Below are positions 1-7,957 of a DNA stretch of 27,918 nt, in pieces (position 1 is the stretch's first letter; the number at the start of each line of letters is the position of its first letter). Position numbers and translations under genes: made by a program. Location: contig NZ_JAFLSB010000017.1 in the NCBI RefSeq assembly GCF_022511165.1, forward strand, positions 1 through 27,918. Reading direction: 5' to 3'. The notes under the pieces were generated by a model. The model was not told the DNA's origin and ran no database searches. It saw only the letters and a list, made by a program, of their open reading frames with translations. This stretch comes from Helicobacter sp. Lineage in GTDB: Bacteria > Campylobacterota > Campylobacteria > Campylobacterales > Helicobacteraceae.

Positions 1-39
1 AAGAAAAATCTTTTTGATAAAAATAACTTGTCTTTCAAC

Positions 40-86
40 AAAAAATCAGCACAAACAAAGACAAGGAAGCATACTTGTGTTTGTTT
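40..86 (-). terminator. Candidate terminator after leuB
   Basis: An imperfect inverted repeat has arms at 53-65 and 74-86 (13 bp, one mismatch) around an 8-base loop. On the minus strand it is followed by a T6 run (A6 at 40-45 on the plus strand), about 7 bases past the stem. It lies 20 bases downstream of the leuB stop and would end the leu operon. The gap between stem and T-run lowers confidence. Confidence 0.45.
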
Positions 87-105
87 AATATTACTAGAAT
101 CTTCG

Positions 106-1185
106 CTAGATTCGTGCAATATGTTGGGCTATCAGCTCTCCCATTTGTGTGCACCCCACCCTTTGCATTCCCTCACTCATCATATCGCCAGTGCGATAGC
201 CCTTATCAAGCACATTTTGCACTGCTAATTGTATGGCTTCACTTTCTTTTTGTAGTCCAAATGAAAGCTCTAGCATCATTGCGGCTGAAAGTATTGTGCC
301 TATGGGATTTGCGATGTCTTGCCCAGCAATATCAGGCGCGCTGCCGTGGATTGGCTCATACATTCCTAAGCTTTGAGTTGAGAGTGAAGCGGAGGGGATA
401 ACGCCAATCGTGCCGGTAATGATACTTGCCTCATCACTTAAAATATCGCCAAACATATTTTCAGTGAGTATTACATCAAATTGGCTTGGTGCGCGGCAAA
501 TCTGCATAGCAGCATTATCTACATACATATAGCTAAGCTCCACATCGGCGTAATTTTTAGCCACCTCATCAACCACCTCTCGCCATAAGCGCGAAGAGCT
601 AAGCACATTTGCTTTATCTACGCAAACAAGCCTTTTTTGGCGATTTCTAGCGATATTAAAAGCCACCTTGGCAATAGATTCTATTTGTGAGGCACTATAA
701 GTCATTGCATCACTTGCGACTTTTTGCCCATTTATTTGCTCGATTTTATGCTCACCAAAATACACTCCGCCAATAAGCTCCCGCACGATAATAAAATCAA
801 TGCCTTTGTCTAAAATCTCCTTTTTGAGCGGACTTGCATTGCTAAGTTGAGGGAGTAGGGTTGCTGGGCGGATATTTGCAAATAGCCCCAATTCTTTGCG
901 CAAAGTTAAAAGTGCCTTTTCTGGGCGATTGTGGCTTGGCTCATTATCCCATTTAGGACCACCTACTGCACCTAAAAGCACACTATCGCTTTCCTTGCAG
1001 ATTTTTAGGCTTTCTTGTGGGAGGCACTCTCCGCACGCATCAATAGCGCTCCCCCCTGCCAAAACCTCTTGCAATATAAACTTATGCCCGTAAGCTTCCT
1101 CCACTACCCTTAGGACTTTCAAGGCTTGTGTGATGACTTCTTTGCCAATACCATCGCCATAAATAACTGCAATGCGCTTTTCCAT
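106..1185 (-). CDS. leuB: 3-isopropylmalate dehydrogenase LeuB
   Basis: NAD-dependent oxidative decarboxylation of 3-isopropylmalate to 2-oxoisocaproate, the third step of the leucine branch, in the cytoplasm. The 359-residue length is normal for the family. Visible signatures are the N-terminal IAVIYGDGIGKEV, VRELIGGVYFG (134-144), the catalytic Lys in VDKANVL (K191), metal-binding aspartates D223, D247 and D251 (TENMFGDILSDE, 241-252), and the NAD-loop EPIHGSAPDIAGQDIANP (277-294). It starts with ATG behind a GGAG-type site and is the last gene of leuA-leuC-leuD-leuB, 31 bases after leuD. A small inverted pair, GAATCT/AGATTC at 97-113, spans the stop codon. Identification is firm. Confidence 0.97.
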   Translation of the reverse strand: MEKRIAVIYGDGIGKEVITQALKVLRVVEEAYGHKFILQEVLAGGSAIDACGECLPQESLKICKESDSVLLGAVGGPKWDNEPSHNRPEKALLTLRKELGLFANIRPATLLPQLSNASPLKKEILDKGIDFIIVRELIGGVYFGEHKIEQINGQKVASDAMTYSASQIESIAKVAFNIARNRQKRLVCVDKANVLSSSRLWREVVDEVAKNYADVELSYMYVDNAAMQICRAPSQFDVILTENMFGDILSDEASIITGTIGVIPSASLSTQSLGMYEPIHGSAPDIAGQDIANPIGTILSAAMMLELSFGLQKESEAIQLAVQNVLDKGYRTGDMMSEGMQRVGCTQMGELIAQHIARI

Positions 1186-1216
1186 ATTCTCTCCTTATGG
1201 GTTTAGGTTGTTTAAA

Positions 1217-1711
1217 TTAGTGTTTTTGTTTGTTGGCAATCCAATTCAAATACCCATTGGCATTGATAATCTCTTGGATAAAAGGCGGAAAAGGCGCAGT
1301 ATTAAAATGTTGATTGTTTTTGCAATTTGTGATAATGCCCCCATCAAAATCAATCGCCACCTCATCGCCATTTTCAAGGCTTTTTGCAATTTCTTCAGAT
1401 TCTATAATAGCAAGACCGATGTTAATGGCATTGCGATAAAAAATACGAGCAAAACTTTTAGCGATGATACAAGAGATTCCACTTGCCTTAATCGCAATAG
1501 GTGCGTGCTCTCGGCTTGAACCACAGCCAAAATTCCAACCACCCACCATAATATCTCCCTCTTTTACTTTGCTCACAAAGTCTTTATCAATGTCTTCCAT
1601 ACAATGTGAGGCAAGCTCCTTATGATCGGCTGTATTTAAATATCGTGCGGGAATAATCACATCAGTATCAACATTATCACCATATTTATGGACAAAGCCT
1701 TGTGCTTTCAT
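1217..1711 (-). CDS. leuD: 3-isopropylmalate dehydratase small subunit LeuD
   Basis: Small (swivel-domain) subunit of isopropylmalate isomerase, which pairs with LeuC to convert 2-isopropylmalate to 3-isopropylmalate. At 164 residues it belongs to the short LeuD class rather than the ~200-residue enterobacterial class. DNVDTDVIIPARYLN lies at 12-26 and the substrate-loop motif GCGSSREHAP at 62-71. ATG start preceded by AAGGGAG. It follows leuC after 35 bases; the gap contains a degenerate inverted pair of the AGATTCTA motif (from 1736). Same operon as leuC and leuB. Short LeuD proteins resemble homoaconitase small subunits, but the complete leu operon decides the role. Confidence 0.96.
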   Translation of the reverse strand: MKAQGFVHKYGDNVDTDVIIPARYLNTADHKELASHCMEDIDKDFVSKVKEGDIMVGGWNFGCGSSREHAPIAIKASGISCIIAKSFARIFYRNAINIGLAIIESEEIAKSLENGDEVAIDFDGGIITNCKNNQHFNTAPFPPFIQEIINANGYLNWIANKQKH

Positions 1712-1746
1712 TTACTCTCCCTTGTGTTATTTTTTAGATTCTAGAT

Positions 1747-3009
1747 TTATAGAATATCTTGTGGTGCGCTTAAATATCCGCTTACTGCACTTGCTGCTGC
1801 TACTTCAGGAGATGAGAGATACACTTCGCTTGTGGTATGTCCCATTCTGCCCACAAAATTACGATTGGTTGTAGCTACGCATTTTTCATTTGCTGCTAGG
1901 ATTCCCATATGTCCGCCTAAGCAAGGACCACAAGTAGGCGTAGAAACCACACAACCTGCTTTAATAAAAGTCTCTAAATATCCTCTATTAATGCACTCTA
2001 AGTAAATATTTTGTGTTGCAGGAATGATAATGCAACGCGTATTTTTGGCAATTTTTTTATCTTGGAGAATATTTGCTGCCACCGCCATATCGCTTAATCG
2101 CCCATTGGTGCAAGAGCCAATAACTACTTGATCAATCTTGATCTCGCCCCATTGCTCCTTTTCTTTGGTATTTTCAGGCAGATGCGGAAACGCCACGGTG
2201 TGATTAATGCTATCAAGGTTAATATCAAAAACTTGCTCATATTCGGCATCTTCATCGGCTTTGTAGATTCTAAATTCTCTATTTGTGCGCCCTTTAGCGT
2301 ATGCAAGCGTAATATCATCAACCTCAAAAATGCCATTTTTTGCTCCGGCTTCAATCGCCATATTTGCGATACAAAGCCTATCGTCCATAGTGAGATTTTT
2401 TAATCCCTCTCCCCCAAATTCCATACTTTTATAGAGCGCACCATCAACGCCAATTTTGCCAATAATATGCAAAATCACATCTTTGCCACTCACAAAGGGG
2501 CGCAACTTACCTTTAAGATTAAATTTCATCGCTTTTGGGACTTTAAACCACGCTTGTCCTGTTGCCATACCTACTGCCATATCAGTAGAGCCTACACCGG
2601 TAGAGAATGCTCCCAACGCCCCATAAGTGCAAGTATGTGAATCTGCACCAATAATCAAATCGCCAATGGTTACGATGCCTTGTTCAGGTAAAAGCGCGTG
2701 TTCTACGCCCATATTTCCCACATCATAGTAATGAGAAATATCAAAATCCTTAGCAAAACAGCGACATTGCGCACTTTGTGTAGCAGCCTTGATGTCTTTA
2801 TTTGGAGCAAAATGATCCATCACTAGCGAGATTTTATCTTTATCAAATACTTTTTCAAATTTTGCCGCCTTAAAAGCATTAATCGCCACAGGTGTAGTAA
2901 TATCATTACCAAGCACCATATCAAGCTTTGCCATAATCAAATCGCCCGCTTGCACTTTTTCTAGTCCTGCGCGATGAGCTAGAATCTTCTGCGACATCGT
3001 CATTCCCAT
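1747..3009 (-). CDS. leuC: 3-isopropylmalate dehydratase large subunit LeuC
   Basis: Large, [4Fe-4S]-carrying subunit of isopropylmalate isomerase (aconitase superfamily), working with LeuD. 420 residues, matching the short LeuC class that goes with short LeuD. Iron-sulfur ligands are Cys300 (VVIGSCTNGR) and Cys360/Cys363 (TPTCGPCLGGHMG); GADSHTCTYGALG (121-133) is the other family signature. The first of three nearby ATGs (residues 1, 3, 5) is chosen because AAGGAG sits 5 bases upstream; residue 3 is also possible. leuC follows leuA by 32 bases, and a perfect 11-bp inverted repeat at 3035-3057 occupies that junction. Confidence 0.97.
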   Translation of the reverse strand: MGMTMSQKILAHRAGLEKVQAGDLIMAKLDMVLGNDITTPVAINAFKAAKFEKVFDKDKISLVMDHFAPNKDIKAATQSAQCRCFAKDFDISHYYDVGNMGVEHALLPEQGIVTIGDLIIGADSHTCTYGALGAFSTGVGSTDMAVGMATGQAWFKVPKAMKFNLKGKLRPFVSGKDVILHIIGKIGVDGALYKSMEFGGEGLKNLTMDDRLCIANMAIEAGAKNGIFEVDDITLAYAKGRTNREFRIYKADEDAEYEQVFDINLDSINHTVAFPHLPENTKEKEQWGEIKIDQVVIGSCTNGRLSDMAVAANILQDKKIAKNTRCIIIPATQNIYLECINRGYLETFIKAGCVVSTPTCGPCLGGHMGILAANEKCVATTNRNFVGRMGHTTSEVYLSSPEVAAASAVSGYLSAPQDIL

Positions 3010-3034
3010 TTCTTCTCCTTGCGTTTATTGAGAT

Positions 3035-3057
3035 TAGAATCTTAGGCTAAGATTCTA
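3035..3057. repeat. Perfect inverted repeat of the TAGAATCT motif at the leuA stop
   Basis: Two 11-base arms (TAGAATCTTAG and its exact complement CTAAGATTCTA) are separated by one base. The repeat covers the leuA stop codon and the leuA-leuC gap. Each arm contains one copy of the octamer that is over-represented throughout the window. In mRNA it could form a stem of about 9 bp with a small loop. No T-run follows, so a strong terminator is unlikely, but it could protect or attenuate the transcript. Confidence 0.8.
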
Positions 3058-4703
3058 TTGAGCGCACTTGTTAGCCCAAAGACAGAAGCCGCAATAATAT
3101 CACTATCAATACCTACTCCAAAGCATTTTTGTCCATTGCTTTCAATCTGCACAAAGGATACGGCTTTAGAATCTGAACCCTTTTTCAAGCTATGCTCACT
3201 ATAATCAAGTATATCAAAATTGATATCTAAATATACCCTTAGTGCATCTGCTACGCTATCAAGTCGCCCATTTCCCTTGCCTTTAATCTGCGCTTTGTTA
3301 CCATTTTTGTCAATTTCAAGCGATACTTCAATGCTAGAATCTGCACCTTGTTGCTCAAAGCGAAAGGACTTTATACCAAAATATGTGTGAAGATTCACAA
3401 AATCGCGAACAAAAATATCACAAATTTCATTTGGCTCTAGCTCTCTATGTTCTCTATCGGATATATTTTTTATGTAATAGGAGAATTCCTCTCTTAAAAG
3501 CGAGGGGAGATTAATCCCATAATGATGATGCAAAATGTAGGCAATGCCACCCTTGCCACTTTGAGAATTAATGCGAATAACATCACTTTCATACGCGCGT
3601 CCTACATCTTTTGGATCAATAGGCAAATAAGGTACGCTCCAAGTTTTGAGTTGATGATCTCTGTGATATGCCATTCCCTTAGCGATAGCATCTTGATGAG
3701 AGCCAGAAAAAGCGGCAAACACAAGCTTTCCAGAGTAGGGCTGTCGCTCATATACTTGCATTTTGGTTACTTTTTCATACACATCACAAATACTAGGAAT
3801 ATCACTAAAATCAAGCTTAGGATCTACGCCGTGTGTGTGCATATTCATCGCTAGGGTAATAATATCCACATTTCCTGTGCGCTCACCATTGCCAAAAAGT
3901 GTGCCCTCGATTCTATCGCCTCCTGCTAAAAGCCCAAGTTCTGCATCAGCTACTGCACAACCTCTATCATTGTGTGGGTGCAAAGAGATAAGCACATTTT
4001 CGCGTTCCTTAAGATGCTTTGACATATATTCTACTTGACTTGCATAGATATGAGGGAGGCTCATTTCCACGGTTACAGGGAGATTGATGATGAGCTTTTT
4101 TTCTGCAGTTGGCTTAAAGACATCAATCACAGCATTACATACCTCAAGGGCATAATCCACCTCCGTGCCACTAAAGCTTTCAGGCGAATACTCAAATCTA
4201 AAATTCCCCTTGGTATTTGCCGCGCATTCTTTAAGATACATTGCACCCTCACACGCAATAGATTTTATATCTTCTTTGGATTTTTTAAATACCTGTTGGC
4301 GTTGGGCAAAAGATGTGGAATTATAAACATGCACTATCGCATTTTTGCACCCTTCAAGACTTTCAAAAGTTTTTTTGATGATATGCTCTCTTGCTTGAGT
4401 AAGCACCTGCACACTTACATCATCGGGGATAAGATCTTGCTCAATAAGTGTGCGTAAAAAGCGATATTCTGTTTCACTCGCTGCGGGAAAACCCACTTCA
4501 ATTTCTTTGAATCCAACTTTAAGGAGGAGTTTAAAAAATGTAATTTTCTCTTCTAGGCTCATTGGAGTGATAAGGGCTTGATTCCCATCGCGTAAATCTA
4601 CACTGCACCAAATAGGTGCTTTTTGAATATATTCCTTTTTGCTCCACTCTAAAGATTCCTTTGGAGGCATAAAATAGCCTCGTTGATATTTTGTATGACT
4701 CAT
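3042..4703 (-). CDS. leuA: 2-isopropylmalate synthase LeuA (long form)
   Basis: Condenses acetyl-CoA with 2-oxoisovalerate, the committed step of leucine synthesis. 553 residues, the longer 'actinobacterial/yeast-like' class, starting with the N-terminal extension typical of that class. Catalytic TIM-barrel motifs are DLRDGNQ (36-42), metal-binding HPHNDRG (242-248) and GNGERTGN (271-278). The C-terminal ~140 residues, including IKGKGNGRLDSVADALR, are the regulatory domain that in this family binds leucine for feedback inhibition. ATG is preceded by AGGAG with 5-base spacing. First gene of the operon; a TATAAT box lies 26-31 bases upstream. No leader peptide or T-box is visible in the very short leader. 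Confidence 0.97.
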   Translation of the reverse strand: MSHTKYQRGYFMPPKESLEWSKKEYIQKAPIWCSVDLRDGNQALITPMSLEEKITFFKLLLKVGFKEIEVGFPAASETEYRFLRTLIEQDLIPDDVSVQVLTQAREHIIKKTFESLEGCKNAIVHVYNSTSFAQRQQVFKKSKEDIKSIACEGAMYLKECAANTKGNFRFEYSPESFSGTEVDYALEVCNAVIDVFKPTAEKKLIINLPVTVEMSLPHIYASQVEYMSKHLKERENVLISLHPHNDRGCAVADAELGLLAGGDRIEGTLFGNGERTGNVDIITLAMNMHTHGVDPKLDFSDIPSICDVYEKVTKMQVYERQPYSGKLVFAAFSGSHQDAIAKGMAYHRDHQLKTWSVPYLPIDPKDVGRAYESDVIRINSQSGKGGIAYILHHHYGINLPSLLREEFSYYIKNISDREHRELEPNEICDIFVRDFVNLHTYFGIKSFRFEQQGADSSIEVSLEIDKNGNKAQIKGKGNGRLDSVADALRVYLDINFDILDYSEHSLKKGSDSKAVSFVQIESNGQKCFGVGIDSDIIAASVFGLTSALNRILA

Positions 4704-4728
4704 AAAAACTCCTAATGTTTAAGAAAAA

Positions 4729-4756
4729 ATTATACTCAAAAAGTTTTGTGATTGTA
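4729..4756 (-). promoter_or_regulatory. leu operon promoter (-10 boxes)
   Basis: On the minus strand TATAAT occupies 4729-4734, and a second, extended element TGCTACAAT ends in TACAAT at 4751-4756. Both point into leuA. A start 6-7 bases after the first box gives a leader of about 18 bases, too short for classical attenuation. No clear -35 is seen, as is usual for sigma-70 promoters in this group. Confidence 0.55.
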
Positions 4757-4791
4757 GCAATAAAAACTAACAAATGATAAAAATTATCCAT

Positions 4792-4815
4792 AAAAAGAAA
4801 GAGTTTCTCTTTTTC
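4792..4815 (-). terminator. Candidate terminator of thyX
   Basis: On the minus strand AAAGAG-AAA-CTCTTT (stem 4798-4812) is followed by C and a T5 run. It lies about 30 bases past the thyX stop and upstream of the leu promoter. The stem is AT-rich and short, so termination may be weak. Confidence 0.45.
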
Positions 4816-4844
4816 ATTTAAAATCGTCAAAATTTATGCACATC

Positions 4845-5504
4845 TTAAGCCTCATTTTGGGCGTTTATGCAATGCTCAAAAATAAATTGATGCTCTTTGG
4901 GAAGTGCATCAAAAAGTGCTAAAGCAAGAGCGCGAATCTCCCATAGTGCAGACTTAGAAGAGCGCAGAGAGAGAAAATTTTGCAAACTTCGTGCATTAAT
5001 GCTAAAGCTTAATTCTGTGCGATAGGATTCTGGCATAGCAAACTTGGCAATATCATTGCTCACATTATTACATAAAATCTCGCGCAAGGCTTCAAGGGCG
5101 CGGAGCGAGGCGTGATTAACTTGTTCATTTTCTGTAAAAACGACAAATTCTTCTGCGCGGGCAAGATTTTCACTATTTATGGGCAAAAAGCTAGGGAGAT
5201 TTTTGAGCTCTTTAAGCGTATAGCGCGAGGATTTGACACTATAACTTGCTAGGCGATGGCGCGCTAATTCCTGTAAGCACGCGCGAGAAATACCTTGAAT
5301 ATAAAAATTATAATATAAATGCTCCAAAGTACTCGCGTGCTTGTATTTATTGCCCACTCTATCGATAAGTTCCTTATCTTTTTCTCCACCATTATCGCCT
5401 TTATCAAAGCTTTGCCAACAAGTGCGTATGGCGTTGCTACAAATGTTTAATGGTGTGTAATGCAAAAGTGTAATATGAATTTTACATTTTTTTTGCTCTC
5501 CCAT
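4845..5504 (-). CDS. thyX: Flavin-dependent thymidylate synthase ThyX
   Basis: Methylates dUMP to dTMP using methylenetetrahydrofolate, FAD and NADPH; it replaces ThyA, as in H. pylori and Campylobacter. 219 residues. The hallmark RHR-x7-S signature is present as RHRLASYSVKSSR (82-94), followed by the helical C-terminal half containing SINARSLQNFLSLR, a conserved dUMP/FAD-binding stretch of the family. ATG start with GAGGAG 5-6 bases upstream. It is divergent from the DUF354 gene and monocistronic by context, with a candidate hairpin terminator before the leu operon. Confidence 0.96.
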   Translation of the reverse strand: MGEQKKCKIHITLLHYTPLNICSNAIRTCWQSFDKGDNGGEKDKELIDRVGNKYKHASTLEHLYYNFYIQGISRACLQELARHRLASYSVKSSRYTLKELKNLPSFLPINSENLARAEEFVVFTENEQVNHASLRALEALREILCNNVSNDIAKFAMPESYRTELSFSINARSLQNFLSLRSSKSALWEIRALALALFDALPKEHQFIFEHCINAQNEA

Positions 5505-5624
5505 TGCCTCTCCTCTTGGTGAATTTGTATAGAATCTGCAATATTACCAAAATTAATACGCCTAAATATTAATGCCCTTTAATGCGCGTAAAAAGGCGAT
5601 TTCTTGAATCAATGAGGAGAGAGT

Positions 5625-6719
5625 ATGATTTGGCTTGATATTATTGATCCCAAATATGTGATGTTTTTTAAATCCTTGCTTCCAGAGCTTCAAAAGCTAG
5701 ATAAGCTACTTATTACTACACGCAAGAGTGAGGAGTATGCAGAATGCGCAAAGCTTTTAGAGCTTTTTAAAATACCTGCGTATGAAATTGGTGGCTATGG
5801 AGGGGCAAGTAAGCTTGGCAAATTTCATTCTCGTCTGCAAAGACAAAGTGGATTCTTAGCCCTTTTTAAAGAGCTTGATGTATTGCCTCGTCTTTTTATC
5901 ACCGGCGCAAGTGTTGATGGGGTGCAATGCGCCTTTGGTTTAGGCATACCGGTAGTGCATTTTGCTGATACACCTGTGGCTGATTGCACCTTTAGCACAC
6001 AAAAGCTCACGATTCTCTCTCGCCTTACCCTCCCGCTCTCAACGCTTGTCTTTCGCCCTTTTGTTGTGCCAGAGATATGCTATACAAGTTTAGGACTACA
6101 CCCCTCACAAGTGATTGCTTATCATTTTATTGATGTGGTGCTATGGCTCCAAAATGTGCCAAGTCTAGCGCGAGATTGCCCACAGAGAGCAGCATTTATG
6201 CGTGAATGGGGGTTAGATAAGAAGCTCCCTATTATTTTGGTGCGGGAGGAGGAATATAAGGCGCATTATGTCAAAGAAAAATTGCCCATTATTTATGAGA
6301 GTATAGGGTTACTTAGCAAATGGGCAAATATATTACTTATACCTCGCTATGGGAAAAAAGAGCTAGAATCTGCCTTTGGCGAGGTAGAAAATGTTCATAT
6401 TCTCACACAAAAGCTACCTCCAAAGGCATTTTATCCCTTTATAGATTTGCTTCTTGGTGGTGGGGGGACCATGAATCTTGAGGCGTGTTATTTGGGGATA
6501 CCTGTCATTTCTACACGTTCGCTTTTGCTTTTTCACGATACTTTTTTGCTTGAATCCAAGCTTATGTATCACGCCCAATCTGCCACGCAAGTGCAGAATT
6601 TGGCTCAACATATTCTTGCAGAATCCAAGGCTCATTATAAAAGAGATGATATTTTTGCTCCACAAGGAGTGGATTTTAGCAGTATTTTAGAGCCTATACA
6701 AAGATTATTGCAAGATTAA
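5625..6719 (+). CDS. DUF354 family protein, GT-B glycosyltransferase-like
   Basis: The N-terminus MIWLDIIDPKYVMFFKSL is the typical opening of DUF354 proteins, which have a GT-B fold related to UDP-GlcNAc 2-epimerase and MurG-type glycosyltransferases. The C-terminal GGGGTMNLEACYLGIPVIS (278-296) resembles the nucleotide-sugar-binding loop of those enzymes. 364 residues, no signal peptide or membrane segment, so probably cytoplasmic. Substrate is unknown; a part in surface polysaccharide synthesis is inference from the fold only, as no glycan genes are adjacent. ATG is preceded by GAGGAGAG. Its stop overlaps the convergent gspF stop within the palindrome TTAA (4 bases). Confidence 0.8.
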   Translation: MIWLDIIDPKYVMFFKSLLPELQKLDKLLITTRKSEEYAECAKLLELFKIPAYEIGGYGGASKLGKFHSRLQRQSGFLALFKELDVLPRLFITGASVDGVQCAFGLGIPVVHFADTPVADCTFSTQKLTILSRLTLPLSTLVFRPFVVPEICYTSLGLHPSQVIAYHFIDVVLWLQNVPSLARDCPQRAAFMREWGLDKKLPIILVREEEYKAHYVKEKLPIIYESIGLLSKWANILLIPRYGKKELESAFGEVENVHILTQKLPPKAFYPFIDLLLGGGGTMNLEACYLGIPVISTRSLLLFHDTFLLESKLMYHAQSATQVQNLAQHILAESKAHYKRDDIFAPQGVDFSSILEPIQRLLQD

Positions 6720-7957
6720 TACACCCCGCTCATTGCTGCTGTACTCATATCCCACATAGGCACAAAAATACCTAATGCTAAAAAGAGTAAAGCAATGCCC
6801 ATAACAAGGCTTAAAAGCGGCTCAATGAGCGAGATAAGAAAATTAATCTTCTCTTGTGTAATCTCCTCGAATCTTTTTGCACATACCTCGAGCATTTCAG
6901 GGAGTTTGCCACTTTGCTCACCTGCGGCAATGAGCGCTAAAGAAATTTCATCGATTACATTGGCTTGTGTGAGGGCGAGTGAGAGGCTTTTGCCATTTTT
7001 TACAGATTCTAAAACCTGCACAAAATGTGCTTTAAGTGCGAGATTTGAAAGGGTATTATTACTTAGAGAAAGTGCTATATCAAGCGGAGTGGCGGATTTA
7101 AGCTGTAAGAAAAGCGTGAAAGTATATTGATAAAACATATTAAGCTGAATAATCTCCCCTATAAAAGGTAGATGCAAGGCAATATTGTGGCATTTATGCT
7201 TAAAAGTTGCAGAATGTATATAGAATCGATGAATGATAAAGGCAGAAATAACAAGAAAGAGGCAAAAAATCAATCCAAAATGCGTGAAAAATGATTGTAA
7301 ATGAATGAGTATTCGTGTGTATATAGGAAGGTTGGCGTTTAGCTCTTCAAACATCACTAAAAATTCAGGCAATACAAAAGCCACAAGCCCTACAAATGCA
7401 CCTATGATACTTATAAGCACAAGCAGAGGATAAAAAAGGGCGCGTTTAATGCTATTTTTGTTTTTATGCTCTCGTATGGAGTGATTGCTAAGCATTTTAA
7501 AAATCTTACCAAGCTCACCGCTTTTTTCGCCAAGAGCTATCATATTCCAAGCCATATCGCCAAAAATATCCCTATGCTCTTTAAAGCTTAAGGAGAGTTT
7601 TTGTCCAAGATTTAATCGATAGGCAATCTCAAGCAAAATCCGCTTAAGCGGTGGTTTTTTGGTATTTTTCGCACATACTTCAATTACCTCAAGTATGGGC
7701 AAAGACGCACTAAGCATTATAGAGATTTGCAAAAAAAGTGCGCTAATATCTTGTGTGGTAATTGTATTATCAAAGCGCAACATCTGTAAATGTAAAAATT
7801 CAAAACCACTTAGGGCTTTAATCTCAATAGGGTAGATATGGTATTTATGCAAACTCTGCTCTTTTGCATTTTCATACGAAGTAGAAAAGAGGGTTATTTG
7901 CACATTTTGATTATCTTTTATGCCCTTAATAAGATATTTTTGTGGCAATTTTTTCAT
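6716..7957 (-). CDS. gspF: Inner-membrane platform protein, type II secretion/type IV pilus F family
   Basis: Polytopic inner-membrane platform on which the ATPase acts (GspF/PilC/MshG/CtsF family). 413 residues with two T2SSF repeats, each containing the family signature: GEKSGEL (143-149) and GEQSGKL (346-352). Membrane segments lie at about 174-200, 227-245 and 372-400. The ATG at 7957 is chosen: it overlaps the gspE stop as ATGA, and AGGA lies 10 bases upstream. A TTG nine bases earlier has AGGA almost touching it. Last gene of the ruvC-to-gspF cluster, convergent with the DUF354 gene. The family is certain; whether it serves pilus, secretion or DNA uptake is not. Confidence 0.92.
   Translation of the reverse strand: MKKLPQKYLIKGIKDNQNVQITLFSTSYENAKEQSLHKYHIYPIEIKALSGFEFLHLQMLRFDNTITTQDISALFLQISIMLSASLPILEVIEVCAKNTKKPPLKRILLEIAYRLNLGQKLSLSFKEHRDIFGDMAWNMIALGEKSGELGKIFKMLSNHSIREHKNKNSIKRALFYPLLVLISIIGAFVGLVAFVLPEFLVMFEELNANLPIYTRILIHLQSFFTHFGLIFCLFLVISAFIIHRFYIHSATFKHKCHNIALHLPFIGEIIQLNMFYQYTFTLFLQLKSATPLDIALSLSNNTLSNLALKAHFVQVLESVKNGKSLSLALTQANVIDEISLALIAAGEQSGKLPEMLEVCAKRFEEITQEKINFLISLIEPLLSLVMGIALLFLALGIFVPMWDMSTAAMSGVY

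Noticed and set aside
4531..4830. 99-codon open frame over the leuA start and promoter
   Set aside because: Shadow frame of leuA that extends into the leader; no ribosome-binding site and no protein-like composition.
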